In this document: in pieces, positions 1 through 7,911 of the stretch
Layout: every line of letters begins with the position of its first letter
How positions within the stretch are numbered: position 1 is the first letter of the stretch
Assembly (NCBI GenBank): GCA_016844745.1
Contig: JAERMQ010000053.1
Location: 1 to 50,168, forward strand
Direction of reading: 5' to 3'
From: Ignavibacteria bacterium
GTDB lineage: Bacteria > Bacteroidota > Ignavibacteria > Kapaibacteriales > UBA2268
DNA length: 50,168 nt
Translations under genes and position numbers: made by a program
The notes under the pieces: model-generated
What the model was told of the DNA's origin: nothing
Databases searched by the model: none
What the model saw: the letters and a program-made list of their open reading frames with translations, nothing else

Positions 1-126
1 TGTTACCTGATTCGGATGAATTTGATATTGACCGGCTATTTCGTTGATTGTTCTTTGGTCTTTCAGGGCTTCTATTGCTACTTTAGCTTTAAAATCCTCG
101 CTGTAACGTGTCCGATTTTTCTTCAT
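1..126 (-). CDS. IS3-family transposase OrfA, N-terminal part (cut by window edge)
   Basis: Forty-two codons are visible, beginning MKKNRTRYSEDFKAKVAIEA and running off the window with ...QYQIHPNQV. The pattern (basic start, YSxDFKAKVAxEAL, then a helix-turn-helix with AGQYQIHPNQ) is the N-terminal DNA-binding region of IS3-family OrfA (HTH_Tnp_1 type). The start ATG at 126 is preceded by AAAGGAG at a good distance, a strong ribosome-binding site. In IS3 elements OrfA is fused to the DDE catalytic OrfB by programmed -1 frameshifting; OrfB would lie to the left of the window. Confidence 0.85.
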   Translation of the reverse strand, partial: MKKNRTRYSEDFKAKVAIEALKDQRTINEIAGQYQIHPNQVT

Positions 127-203
127 TTTGATGCTCCTTTTCTTTAGCTCAATTTAAGCTTTTTCCACCTTATTGAACTGTCCTAATTTTGGGGAGCATC
201 TCA
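1..203 (-). mobile_element. End of an IS3-family insertion sequence
   Basis: The first 200 bases carry the left end of an insertion sequence read on the minus strand: a TGCTCCCCAAAATTAGGACA-type terminus, a short leader, then the start of an OrfA-type transposase. The terminus is typical in style of IS3-family ends. The exact outer boundary is uncertain: TG dinucleotides that could start the element lie at 198 and at 203. The other end lies outside the window, so neither the second inverted repeat nor a target duplication can be checked. If the boundary is at 203, the stop codon of the neighbouring gene is supplied by the element. Confidence 0.75.
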
Positions 204-1280
204 CATATCCGATGAAAAAGTATAAAAGGTTAAGTTTTCATTTGATGGGTAAACAAAATAAAATTTGTTTTGATATGGAAGCGAATCTATAATATTTCCA
301 TGACCAACATATCTTATATTAATTATATTAATTATATTATTTTTATTTTTTAAATTAGGAAATTTCGAAATAATTAAAAATTTACTGTCGTTTGAAAACT
401 GTGATGATATTAATGTATCGGAATCCAACCAATTTGAGATTAATTTATTTTGGTCGTTATCCCATATTTTAATATAATTTTTATTATTAAATAGTCTTGT
501 ACATGTTGAGATATATTTTGAATCGGGAGAAAAAGTAATGTGAATAAAAGATTCTTCAGAAATATTTTTTTCTTTTTGTAATTCTTCGTAATATATAGAG
601 AAATTATATTTAATCGAATATAAAAATCCAATATCATTACGTCCAATAGAACCAATATAACTGTTTAAAGCAATTTTTTTACCATCATTTGATAAATTAA
701 TAATTCCAGCAAATAAACTATCAATTTCTTTAAAAACAATTTTTTTACTTTGATCCAATAACACCAAATACCCATCAAATGCTTTTTGATCGTTATAGAA
801 TCCATGCCAATAATTGAACGACATCCAAAAGTAAAGCCTGGTGTTATCGGGATGGAGAAGTACTCTTATATTATTAATTATTATGTATTTGGAACCAGTA
901 TTATTTGATTTAAGAAAAAAAGCTTGAGTATACTGTTCTATTAATTCACTGGAATCTTTTATTATATGATAACTGTAAAATCTGCAAACAGTATCTTTAT
1001 AATTACCATAATAAATAATTTTACCATCTGCATTAATATCTGCAGCATCAAAATCAAATTTCAATTCCTTTTGCTCAAGCATATCCCCTGTTTTGGCATC
1101 CCATTTCTTATAGATTTTATCGGCGCCGATTGTATAGATATACTTTTCATCGGGAGAGGTCTTGAATAATAACAGGCTGCCAGTATGAGCCTGCTTCGAC
1201 CAAACAGTTTCCATAGCAACTAAACTTACGACATTCAGCGAAATGAACATCAGGATTGCAGCAAACATCAGCTTTTTCAT
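201..1280 (-). CDS. Secreted WD40-like repeat protein, probably truncated at its C-terminus
   Basis: The chosen start (ATG at 1280, preceded by GGGAGAG) gives a clean signal peptide, MKKLMFAAILMFISLNVVSL, followed by segments with WD40-like spacing: 'HTGSLLLFKTSPDEKYIYTI', 'YKKWDAKTGDML', 'ITFSPDSKYISTC', 'IKIWDNDQNK'. It is likely an exported beta-propeller; its ligand is unknown. A longer in-frame start 11 codons upstream lacks a better ribosome site. The C-terminus ends within a few bases of the IS3-family end, and there is no T9SS sorting tail, which related FCB propeller proteins often carry. I infer that the insertion removed the original C-terminus, but only a homologue alignment could prove it. 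Confidence 0.65.
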   Translation of the reverse strand: MKKLMFAAILMFISLNVVSLVAMETVWSKQAHTGSLLLFKTSPDEKYIYTIGADKIYKKWDAKTGDMLEQKELKFDFDAADINADGKIIYYGNYKDTVCRFYSYHIIKDSSELIEQYTQAFFLKSNNTGSKYIIINNIRVLLHPDNTRLYFWMSFNYWHGFYNDQKAFDGYLVLLDQSKKIVFKEIDSLFAGIINLSNDGKKIALNSYIGSIGRNDIGFLYSIKYNFSIYYEELQKEKNISEESFIHITFSPDSKYISTCTRLFNNKNYIKIWDNDQNKLISNWLDSDTLISSQFSNDSKFLIISKFPNLKNKNNIINIINIRYVGHGNIIDSLPYQNKFYFVYPSNENLTFYTFSSDM

Positions 1281-1322
1281 AATCTCTCCCAAAACTTTTT
1301 CAAAATTTGACACACTTCAAAG

Positions 1323-1357
1323 TATATAGACACAAAAACAGCCAAAACGTCTCAAAA
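1323..1357 (-). repeat. 35-base upstream motif, copy 1
   Basis: The minus-strand sequence from TTTTGAGACG through GTGTCTATATA matches 16432-16466 with two differences in 35 bases. Both copies lie upstream of minus-strand genes for secreted proteins (43 bases before the start of the WD40-like gene here, about 174 bases before the 910-aa gene there). It could be a promoter or operator or merely a dispersed repeat. Confidence 0.5.
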
Positions 1358-1844
1358 TTAGGCTATTTAACTTTTAGGGTTATAGGTTGTAGGTAATTAG
1401 GAGTTAATAAAAACAAATCCCTACAGACTAAACACCTACAGACTAATTTCCAATCAATGAAATTATTTCATCGGTATCGCAGAAAGCCGCTTCAATTGAC
1501 GGCACTTTATATTAACCGCCTTTTACTCCTTCCCATTCTTTGATTGCAGTTTTATGGTTTCAATTATTTCACACTTTTAGTATCTCTTTTCAAGCAAATA
1601 TACGAAATTAATCAGAATATATTTTTGATTTCATTTCAATTTAAAAGTAGAATTATGCAGTTTAGAATATAAATTTTCTTCTTTTAACATATATAATAAA
1701 AAAGTATTTTATCATTTCCTTAATACTAATAAGCTATATTGATAAGTGGAACAACTATTTGGAAAAACAATTAAATACATAGAATAAAAAGAATTACAAG
1801 TTTACAATATTAGAATATTTATGTTGAAAGGAATGTGGGAAACT

Positions 1845-2006
1845 TGTTGATAATTGAATAAGAAGAAAACCGAAACAATAAAAATGAAAATTCCAAAAAT
1901 CCAAATCGAATTTTGAACAAATTATCAACAGGGAAATCAAAAAAATCGTAGTTTTGCATTTAAGAATTTTGATAAGTTGTGGAAAAGTATTTTTGTTTGT
2001 TGATAA
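1845..2006. promoter_or_regulatory. Cluster of DnaA-box-like nonamers upstream of rpiB
   Basis: Three copies of TTATCAACA or its complement occur at 1845-1853, 1922-1930 and 1998-2006, with a TTGTGGAAAA-like site at 1977-1986. They differ from the E. coli DnaA box TTATCCACA at one base. The region is very AT-rich. No dnaA, dnaN or other origin-associated gene is next to it, so an origin or DnaA-regulated promoter is only a possibility. Confidence 0.25.
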
Positions 2007-2020
2007 CTTAAAATTGAATT

Positions 2021-2461
2021 ATGAATATTGCAATTGCCAGCGACCATGCAGGATTTACCCTGAAAAATGAAATATCTGCATATTTGAAAGAATATGAATA
2101 TCAGGTTTTAGATTTCGGCTGCTTCAACGAGGTACCGGTCGATTACCCCGATTTTGCTTTCCCGGTATGCGAAGCAATTTCATCGGGTGAGGCTAATTAC
2201 GGCATACTGATTTGCGGCTCCGGCATTGGCATGTCAATTGTTGCTAATAAAATGAAAACTATCAGGGCTGCTAATTGCGTTAATACTGAAATGGCAAGCC
2301 TTTCGAGACTGCACAACAATGCCAATGTACTTACTTTAGGCGCCCGTCTTCTTTCTTATGAGCAATCTAAGGATATCATCGATACATTCCTCAAGACAGA
2401 TTTCGAAGGCAACAGGCATTTGATTAGAGTAGAGAAAATCCACAGCCTGACTGGGAAATAA
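2021..2461 (+). CDS. rpiB: Ribose 5-phosphate isomerase B
   Basis: Converts ribose 5-phosphate and ribulose 5-phosphate in the non-oxidative pentose phosphate pathway, in the cytoplasm. The 146-aa length is normal for the RpiB/LacAB family. Visible family signatures are SDHAG at residues 7-11 (phosphate/ring-opening Asp8-His9), GILICGSGIGMS with catalytic Cys65, His98 in SRLHNNANV, GAR at 107-109, and phosphate-binding Arg132 and Arg136 in GNRHLIRV. No Shine-Dalgarno sequence is obvious before the ATG. It stands alone: the next gene is convergent. A heptamer tandem repeat begins directly after the stop codon. Confidence 0.95.
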   Translation: MNIAIASDHAGFTLKNEISAYLKEYEYQVLDFGCFNEVPVDYPDFAFPVCEAISSGEANYGILICGSGIGMSIVANKMKTIRAANCVNTEMASLSRLHNNANVLTLGARLLSYEQSKDIIDTFLKTDFEGNRHLIRVEKIHSLTGK

Positions 2462-2517
2462 TGGTTAATGGTCAATGGTTAATGGTCAATGGTTAATGGT
2501 TAATGGTCAATGGTCAA
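2462..2517 (+). repeat. Eight-copy 7-bp tandem repeat
   Basis: Eight head-to-tail units of TGGTTAA or TGGTCAA directly follow the rpiB stop codon. The two variants alternate irregularly. A perfect heptamer array of this sort can change copy number by slippage. It lies between convergent genes and is not in a coding region. Confidence 0.95.
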
Positions 2518-2582
2518 TTAAAGTGTCTGAATTATGATTATTAGGATTAAAGGATTTGTTCTTCTTAATTAACCATTTTCCA

Positions 2583-3119
2583 TTATTTCCCCCTGTATTG
2601 GCGAACATAATCAAGATAATGCTGAACGGAATACCTCATTCTGGCAATGTCTTCATCGTTTAATTCTTTTATTATTTTACCCGGAACTCCTGCTACCATA
2701 ACTCCTTCGGGAACGATGAAGTTCTCGCGAACAACTGTACCCGCAGCTATCAATGAATTTGAACCAATATCAGCTCCGTCCAATACACATGCTCCCATTC
2801 CGATAAAACAGCCATCGCGAAGAGTAGCGCCATGTACCGTTACAGAATGTGCTATCGTTATATCGGAACCTATATTAAGTGGGTACTTGCCGTTGGTTAC
2901 GTGCAGCATGGATAAATCCTGGATGTTGGTACGCTCACCAATCCGGACGTAATGCACATCCCCGCGAATAATGGTATTATACCAAACCGAGCTTTCCTGA
3001 CCTATTTCAACATCACCGATAATTCGGACTCCTTCGCATAGGAACACCGATGGATGGATGCGCGGCTCCAATCCCCGGAATGAAATTAAACTTGCATTAT
3101 TTCCTGATTCTGTTTTCAT
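2583..3119 (-). CDS. Gamma-carbonic-anhydrase-like hexapeptide-repeat protein
   Basis: A 178-aa left-handed beta-helix protein of the YrdA/PaaY/CamH group. Hexapeptide repeats run from about residue 25 to 140 (for example 'IGDVEIGQESSVWYNTIIRG' then 'IGERTNIQDLSMLHV'). The three histidines expected to bind metal are seen in 'SMLHVT' and 'IAHSVTVHG'. Many members of this group have no proven carbonic anhydrase activity, so the metal site is supported but the reaction is not. The gene is alone, convergent with rpiB. Confidence 0.88.
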   Translation of the reverse strand: MKTESGNNASLISFRGLEPRIHPSVFLCEGVRIIGDVEIGQESSVWYNTIIRGDVHYVRIGERTNIQDLSMLHVTNGKYPLNIGSDITIAHSVTVHGATLRDGCFIGMGACVLDGADIGSNSLIAAGTVVRENFIVPEGVMVAGVPGKIIKELNDEDIARMRYSVQHYLDYVRQYRGK

Positions 3120-3432
3120 ATTTCTTTCAAATAAATTTCAATTATGCAAAAATAATGAAAAAGTTAAAAGAGAGATAAAACAGAATTTTCTTGTACTTAT
3201 TTTTTTCCGTGAGAAGTTCCTTCTGACTGTTGAGAAAAATCAATCCTCAAATTTGTGGTAATAAAAAGTGTAATGCATCAACGTAAAATAGACAAAAAGT
3301 AATAAAAACAATGTGAATATACAATCAAACAACAATGAGGTTTTTTTAGGCATAAATGACAGGAATGATTTCCTCCTTATTGCAGGAGAATGCAGCCACA
3401 AGTTTTAAGATATTTTATTAACTTGTAAAGTT
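3120..3432. other. Intergenic gap, no gene seen
   Basis: About 310 AT-rich bases between the hexapeptide protein and the HicB-like gene. It should hold the promoter of the minus-strand gene ending at 2583. No RNA gene, repeat or hairpin stands out. Confidence 0.5.
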
Positions 3433-3645
3433 TCATAAAAATATCATTTCTTCACGGTAGCTTGAACCGGCAGAAACAATTGCATCCTGACTGTTAAATT
3501 CAAGAGCCTCAGTCAATGAAACTTTTAAAGTTTTGAGTAACTCATTTTGAGTTCTCTCCTGACAGTTTACTCTGGGAATTTCCTTTATCCATCCTATCCA
3601 ATAATCTCCATCTTGTTTGATAACCGCCGTATATTTATTATTCAT
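3433..3645 (-). CDS. HicB-like antitoxin (orphan)
   Basis: A 70-aa protein with the HicB/UPF0150 pattern: 'YTAVIKQDGDYWIGWIKEIP' (partial RNase H-like fold), then 'RTQNELLKTLKVSLTEALEF'. HicB proteins neutralise HicA mRNA interferases and autoregulate. No HicA-type gene (small, double-stranded-RNA-binding-like with a GSHH-type motif) is visible on either side, so this is either a solitary HicB-like protein or the remnant of a pair. It also lacks a C-terminal DNA-binding extension, as many short HicB proteins do. Confidence 0.75.
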   Translation of the reverse strand: MNNKYTAVIKQDGDYWIGWIKEIPRVNCQERTQNELLKTLKVSLTEALEFNSQDAIVSAGSSYREEMIFL

Positions 3646-3773
3646 ATTAAATCTCCAAAATTTAATTTACGATTTTTATAAATATTTATTTTAAACTATT
3701 CTCCCTATAAGAAGAAAACTCAAAAATTATTACCAATCATGTCTATCATCAATAAAATCATACAAATCAAAGT

Positions 3774-4163
3774 TCAGACATTCTCTAAATAAACCAAATG
3801 AGCCGGGCAGCTCCTGCAATCCGAAGAACCAAAATTCGGAACAGGTACAGTAACCTTGCTCCTGTTTACTAATTCCATATTCAATTCACATTCCTTTTTC
3901 TCTAATGACGGGTAAACAGCAATTTCGTTGATTTTTGCGTATCTGCAAGCAAGAAGATAATCTATATGCCACTTAATTTTTTTTGACTTGGATTTATGGC
4001 GCGCTACCCTTTGCAGCAGGTTCTTCATAGCGCTTCCTGTATAAACATATTTCCCTTTTTTAAATGTGAATTTACCGAGTACGCCGATTTGAATTTTGCA
4101 ATCCCTCGAAAGTTCAAGATAAATCTGGTAAGCGCCGGAGTTTATTTCAACTATATTCTTCAT
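3774..4163 (-). CDS. DUF123 / GIY-YIG-like protein
   Basis: A 129-aa DUF123 (PF01986) protein, distantly GIY-YIG nuclease-like. The pattern is 'GAYQIYLELSRDCKIQIGVL', 'GKYVYTGSA' (GIY-YIG-like core), 'LLQRVARHKSK', 'KIKWHIDYLLA', and a Cys-rich end 'FGSSDCRSCPAHL' typical of this family. In archaea the domain is sometimes fused to endonuclease III; here it stands alone, so a role in DNA repair is only suggested. It follows priA on the same strand, separated by a strong hairpin repeat. Confidence 0.85.
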   Translation of the reverse strand: MKNIVEINSGAYQIYLELSRDCKIQIGVLGKFTFKKGKYVYTGSAMKNLLQRVARHKSKSKKIKWHIDYLLACRYAKINEIAVYPSLEKKECELNMELVNRSKVTVPVPNFGSSDCRSCPAHLVYLENV

Positions 4164-4235
4164 TAAGAATTTATTAATTATATGTAAATTATTTAAATTT
4201 TATTCCAGCTTTAGAGAAAATATAAAAAGAAAGAG

Positions 4236-4312
4236 GAATGTCATTCAGAGCGAAGCGAAGAATCCAGTACCAATACCGCACTGGATTCTTCGCTTCGCTC
4301 TGAATGACATTC
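4236..4312. repeat. Perfect 32-bp-stem hairpin, GTCATTC family
   Basis: Two perfectly complementary 32-base arms (4236-4267 and 4281-4312) surround a 13-base loop. The arm reads GAATGTCATTCAGAGCGAAG and on to GAATCCAG. Related hairpins with the same outer GTCATTC and inner GAATCCA but varied middle parts occur at 31986, 32978, 45689, 46332 and 49924. It lies between priA and the DUF123 gene and could also act on transcript stability, though no U-run follows. Confidence 0.95.
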
Positions 4313-4380
4313 TTCATAACTAATATCTAAAAACTCATTCTTATAATTCTTAATTCGTAATATTTAATTCGTAATTAATT

Positions 4381-6897
4381 TTATACTCCGGCAAAAGAAT
4401 CAATATCAACTACAAACCGAACTTTCTTGGTTGCATGCTCCTTCTGATATTTATCAATGGCAGAATGAAGAACAGCCCGGAGGTTTTTCCCGGTAGCATC
4501 TTTTGCTTTATCGTTTTTAATAATTAATATTCTTCTGAATTGAGAACGAACCCTGGCAACAGCCGGAGCAGTCGGACCAAGAATAGTAAGCGCCGGCGAG
4601 GATTTCGGTAGTAATTTGCGAAATCTGTTTATATGCTCATCGACAAGCTTTTCATCAGTTCCGTAAAATTCTATGCGAATGAAACGTGTAAATGGGGGGT
4701 ACATCGCCTTTCTGCGGGCATCTATTTCCTGCGAATAGAACAACTCGAAATCGCTCGAACCTACAGCAATAATAGCCGGTTCCTGACTATGCGCCGTTTG
4801 AATTATAACTTCACCTTGCAGCTCACCGGAACGTCCCGCCCGCCCGGCAACCTGCGTCAGCATCTGGAATGTTCGCTCCGAAGAACGAAAGTCGGGTATT
4901 AAAAGCTGAATATCCGCATTAATAACACCAACTAAAGTTACACGGCTGAAATCGAGTCCCTTGGCTACCATTTGAGTACCTACGAGAATATCGGTTTCGC
5001 CGGAAGCAAAGTCTGTTAGTATTTTTCTTAGCACACCTCTTTTCGATGTCGTATCGGAATCCATGCGGGCAATTTTTGCATCAATACCGGTTTGTGCTAA
5101 GATTTCCGTGAGTTCCTCCTCCACGCGCTGAGTACCGGAACCGATTTCCCGTAATTCAATACTCCCGCATACCTGGCAAACATTGAATGCCGGAGCAGTA
5201 TATCCGCAATAATGACATCGAAGCTGCCGCGCCTTTTTATGAAATGTAAGAGTAACGGAGCAATTTTTACATTCCGGTACGCTGCCGCAGTCGGTACATT
5301 CCAGCGAAGAAGAAAATCCGCGCCTGTTCCGGAATAATATTATTCCTTCTTTTCTCTGTATCCTGTATGTTATGGCATCCAACAAATCACGGGAGAATTG
5401 CCCTTTCATCCTTCCTTTTTTGTAATGCTCAATTATATCGATAATACGAATTTTCGGAAGCATTGCACCGTCAGCTCTATGAGCAATGGAGAGCAGGTTG
5501 CTTTTCCCGGATTTTGCATTGTACATGCTTTCCAATGAGGGTGTTGCTGAGCCTAAAACAACAACTGTGTTTTCAAGTCTTCCGCGCATTAATGCACAAT
5601 CGCGTGCTGAATATCTTGGAGAAGGCGATTCCTGCTTATAGCTTGATTCATGCTCTTCATCAACTATAATCAAACCTAAGTTAGGAAGTGGTGCAAATAA
5701 TGCCGAACGTGCTCCTATGACAATATTTATATTTCCTTTATGAATATTTCTCCATGCATCGTAGCGCTCTCCCTGCGACATTTTACTGTGCAGGACGGCA
5801 ATTTGCCCGGGAAATACAATCCTGAATCTGTCGATAAGCTGAGGTGTTAACGAAATTTCGGGAACGAGCAACAGAGCAGTTTTACCAAGCGAATGGCATC
5901 TTTTGATAGCGTGAATATATACGAGGGTTTTGCCGCTTCCGGTAATTCCGTGAAGCAGAAATGATTTGAATTGTTCATTACTTAAAGCATTTTCAATTTC
6001 TTCCAATGCTGTTTGTTGTTCTTCGGTAAGCTGAAGCACGGATTCATCACCCTTTCCAAGACTGCCTGCATCTTCCAGCGAAGCTCTATTCACTTCCTTT
6101 TTGAATACTTCAATGTATCCTTTCTTAACTAATCCATCAACCGAAGCAATCCCGAACTTCACCTCCCGCAAAATATCCGATTGAAACGGAGCTTCTCCGT
6201 GCGTAGTTTCATTGAGATAAATTCTGCTGAGAAGAAGGGATTGTTTCGGAGCTTCTGCATCTAATTTATCAAGAGCTGTTTTGAGCAGCATTTGATTTTC
6301 AATTAGTTCAGAAGTTATTTTCAATGCTTTTCGGAAAACCGGTTTCGCGCTTTTCTCCATTTGAGTTTCGCATTTCACCCATCCTGCGGTTTCAAGTGCA
6401 TCCAATTGCAACCTGATATTTTCGGTTTTCAATTCTCTTTCGAGTGTTGATACTCTGCAAGGACCGGAATGATTTTGAAGTAATTCAAGAAGGGCAGCCC
6501 GTTTAGGGGAGCGTTTAGCCATTTCAAGAATTTCCGAATCAGTAGCTATTTTGCTTATTTCAATATTGATTACGCTTTGAGGCGACATTCCAGGAGGCAG
6601 GGCTGCACGCAATGTTTCACCCCATGAAGCCATATAATACTCAGAAATCCATCGTGTAAGATCGAGCATTTCCTTAGAAAAGACGGGCGATTCGTCACAA
6701 ATTTCTATGATTTGTTTGTATTTAATTTTTTCATCAGGCGGGGAATTTCCAACTATTACTCCGGTAACAGTGCGATTACCAAAAGGAACCAATACCCGGT
6801 GTCCGGTTAAATTTTCATTTTCCGTTCCCGGAATCGGTAAATATGAAAATATACAATTCTTCGGAATCGGAAGAGCTATATTTAATATTTGATTCAA
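4381..6897 (-). CDS. priA: Primosomal protein N' (replication restart helicase PriA)
   Basis: PriA is the 3'-5' helicase that recognises stalled forks and reloads the replicative helicase. The 838-aa protein shows an N-terminal DNA-binding region ('YLPIPGTENE...GHRVLVPFGNRTVTGVIVG'), Walker A GITGSGKT at about 316-323, Walker B DEEH at 413-416, and the zinc-binding region at about 534-580 with the pairs CTDC, CKNC, CHYC and CQVC. Helicase motifs V/VI appear as 'GTQMVAKGLDF' and 'QVAGRAGR'. It is about 100 residues longer than E. coli PriA, mainly in the region before Walker A. ATG at 6897 is the first in frame. Confidence 0.97.
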   Translation of the reverse strand: MNQILNIALPIPKNCIFSYLPIPGTENENLTGHRVLVPFGNRTVTGVIVGNSPPDEKIKYKQIIEICDESPVFSKEMLDLTRWISEYYMASWGETLRAALPPGMSPQSVINIEISKIATDSEILEMAKRSPKRAALLELLQNHSGPCRVSTLERELKTENIRLQLDALETAGWVKCETQMEKSAKPVFRKALKITSELIENQMLLKTALDKLDAEAPKQSLLLSRIYLNETTHGEAPFQSDILREVKFGIASVDGLVKKGYIEVFKKEVNRASLEDAGSLGKGDESVLQLTEEQQTALEEIENALSNEQFKSFLLHGITGSGKTLVYIHAIKRCHSLGKTALLLVPEISLTPQLIDRFRIVFPGQIAVLHSKMSQGERYDAWRNIHKGNINIVIGARSALFAPLPNLGLIIVDEEHESSYKQESPSPRYSARDCALMRGRLENTVVVLGSATPSLESMYNAKSGKSNLLSIAHRADGAMLPKIRIIDIIEHYKKGRMKGQFSRDLLDAITYRIQRKEGIILFRNRRGFSSSLECTDCGSVPECKNCSVTLTFHKKARQLRCHYCGYTAPAFNVCQVCGSIELREIGSGTQRVEEELTEILAQTGIDAKIARMDSDTTSKRGVLRKILTDFASGETDILVGTQMVAKGLDFSRVTLVGVINADIQLLIPDFRSSERTFQMLTQVAGRAGRSGELQGEVIIQTAHSQEPAIIAVGSSDFELFYSQEIDARRKAMYPPFTRFIRIEFYGTDEKLVDEHINRFRKLLPKSSPALTILGPTAPAVARVRSQFRRILIIKNDKAKDATGKNLRAVLHSAIDKYQKEHATKKVRFVVDIDSFAGV

Positions 6898-6921
6898 ATT
6901 TGCTGTTATAAAATTTGCAAA

Positions 6922-7890
6922 TTACGGCAAATTCTTCAATAACATAAATGTATCTTTAATCGCCGATGCAGAGCCGAAATGTCCTTTACCACCATTAATA
7001 TTGTTTAGATTCGGGAGGTATTGATTAGACATCATATTTTGGACAAAGGCTTCCAACATTGGATAGTCGGCAGCTAAAATGACAATTTCATGCTTACCGA
7101 ACCATTTGAAAATAGACCAGACAATGGAGGTTTTTGTGTTTGGAATTAATGCTGTACTTGAAATTTCATAAATCTTATTATCTTGTCTGTAAGGATTGAA
7201 AACCCGCCGGTTTTTCTCATCAATTACAGGTTCGAGATATTTTCCATAATTTGAAGTATCCAAACATTTTACGATAATTGCATAAAAAAAAGTCGTTGCT
7301 TCCCGGCTCCATTCAATTGTATCCTTTGCCGGTAGTTTAACGGTGTCTAATGGATATTGCAATAACTTTGGCGAGTGGTTTACCCAATTTATCAGGTCTG
7401 GTGTAACTACATTTGATGTCATTATTTTTCCATCTGATAGAATGATTTCAAGAGAATATTGTGTTTTTGGTTTTACTAAATAGCTCGAATCCGGAAAGTA
7501 ATAACCGGATGAATCGGGCTTAAATGCCAATAAAAATTCATTTCCCTCGGATTTAATTTTAACAGTAGCATCCTGAATCAAACTCTTTTTAAAATCAAAG
7601 GTAGAATTAACCGGTTGTGTCTGCATTACAACAATATTTCTTATCGGTTCACCCACAATTAAATATGCCTGAATATATGTATCCGGAATATAATCATAAG
7701 GCACAGGGTCTTCGCAGGAAGAAAGTGAAATTAATATTATACTTATAAATAACGTAAATTTGAGTTTCTGATATACTGTACACCTGTGGTAAAAAAATAC
7801 TATGTCCACAAAATTATTTACTTTTGTGGATATTAGATGTCCAACATCTGCCAGATGTTGGACATCTTCGGTTTTCATTCCTTTTTTCAT
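6922..7890 (-). CDS. DUF4249 lipoprotein, partner of the TonB receptor; N-terminus altered by hairpins
   Basis: A DUF4249 family outer-membrane lipoprotein, typically encoded next to a TonB-dependent receptor in Bacteroidota. The lipoprotein signal is 'KFTLFISIILISLSSCEDPV', with lipidated Cys about 60 residues in. DUF4249 features follow: 'YIQAYLIVGEPIRNIVVMQT', 'LIQDATVKIKSEGN', 'TQYSLEIILSDGK'. The odd point is the start. The only ATG codons (7890 and 7878) lie upstream of two palindromes (7805-7830 and 7836-7866) that are translated in frame, pushing the signal peptide roughly 40 residues inside. Either this start works poorly, or a non-ATG start near 'YQKLKF' is used. It starts 21 bases after the receptor stop codon, so the two are co-transcribed. 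Confidence 0.8.
   Translation of the reverse strand: MKKGMKTEDVQHLADVGHLISTKVNNFVDIVFFYHRCTVYQKLKFTLFISIILISLSSCEDPVPYDYIPDTYIQAYLIVGEPIRNIVVMQTQPVNSTFDFKKSLIQDATVKIKSEGNEFLLAFKPDSSGYYFPDSSYLVKPKTQYSLEIILSDGKIMTSNVVTPDLINWVNHSPKLLQYPLDTVKLPAKDTIEWSREATTFFYAIIVKCLDTSNYGKYLEPVIDEKNRRVFNPYRQDNKIYEISSTALIPNTKTSIVWSIFKWFGKHEIVILAADYPMLEAFVQNMMSNQYLPNLNNINGGKGHFGSASAIKDTFMLLKNLP
7805..7866. repeat. Two palindromes inside the 5' part of the DUF4249 gene
   Basis: One hairpin is TCCACAAAA...TTTTGTGGA (7805-7830). The second is GATGTCCAACATCTG paired with CAGATGTTGGACATC around a single base (7836-7866). The second is nearly identical to the hairpin at 11330-11360, which sits after a different gene and is followed by a T-run. 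Both remain open in the gene's reading frame. Confidence 0.9.
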
Positions 7891-7911
7891 TTATCTAATT
7901 CCTTTTATTTT

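Larger units (their letters stand above)
1281..2020. other. Gene-free AT-rich stretch
   Basis: No credible gene is visible over about 740 bases. The stretch holds a 35-base motif shared with the region upstream of the 910-aa T9SS protein (1323-1357), short repeats of 'ctacagacta', and near its right end several TTATCAACA-type nonamers. A short open segment on the minus strand near 1451-1505 has no start codon or length to support a gene. Confidence 0.6.

Noticed and set aside
1451..1505. Minus-strand fragment reading SIEAAFCDTDEIISLI as a gene remnant
   Set aside because: Only about 18 codons with no start and no recognisable family; too short to support.
3737..3845. Second frame over the DUF123 end reading ...LYDFIDDRHDW as a small toxin/antitoxin gene
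   Set aside because: It overlaps the well-supported DUF123 C-terminus (FGSSDCRSCPAHL), has no start codon or ribosome site, and ends before any partner for HicB.
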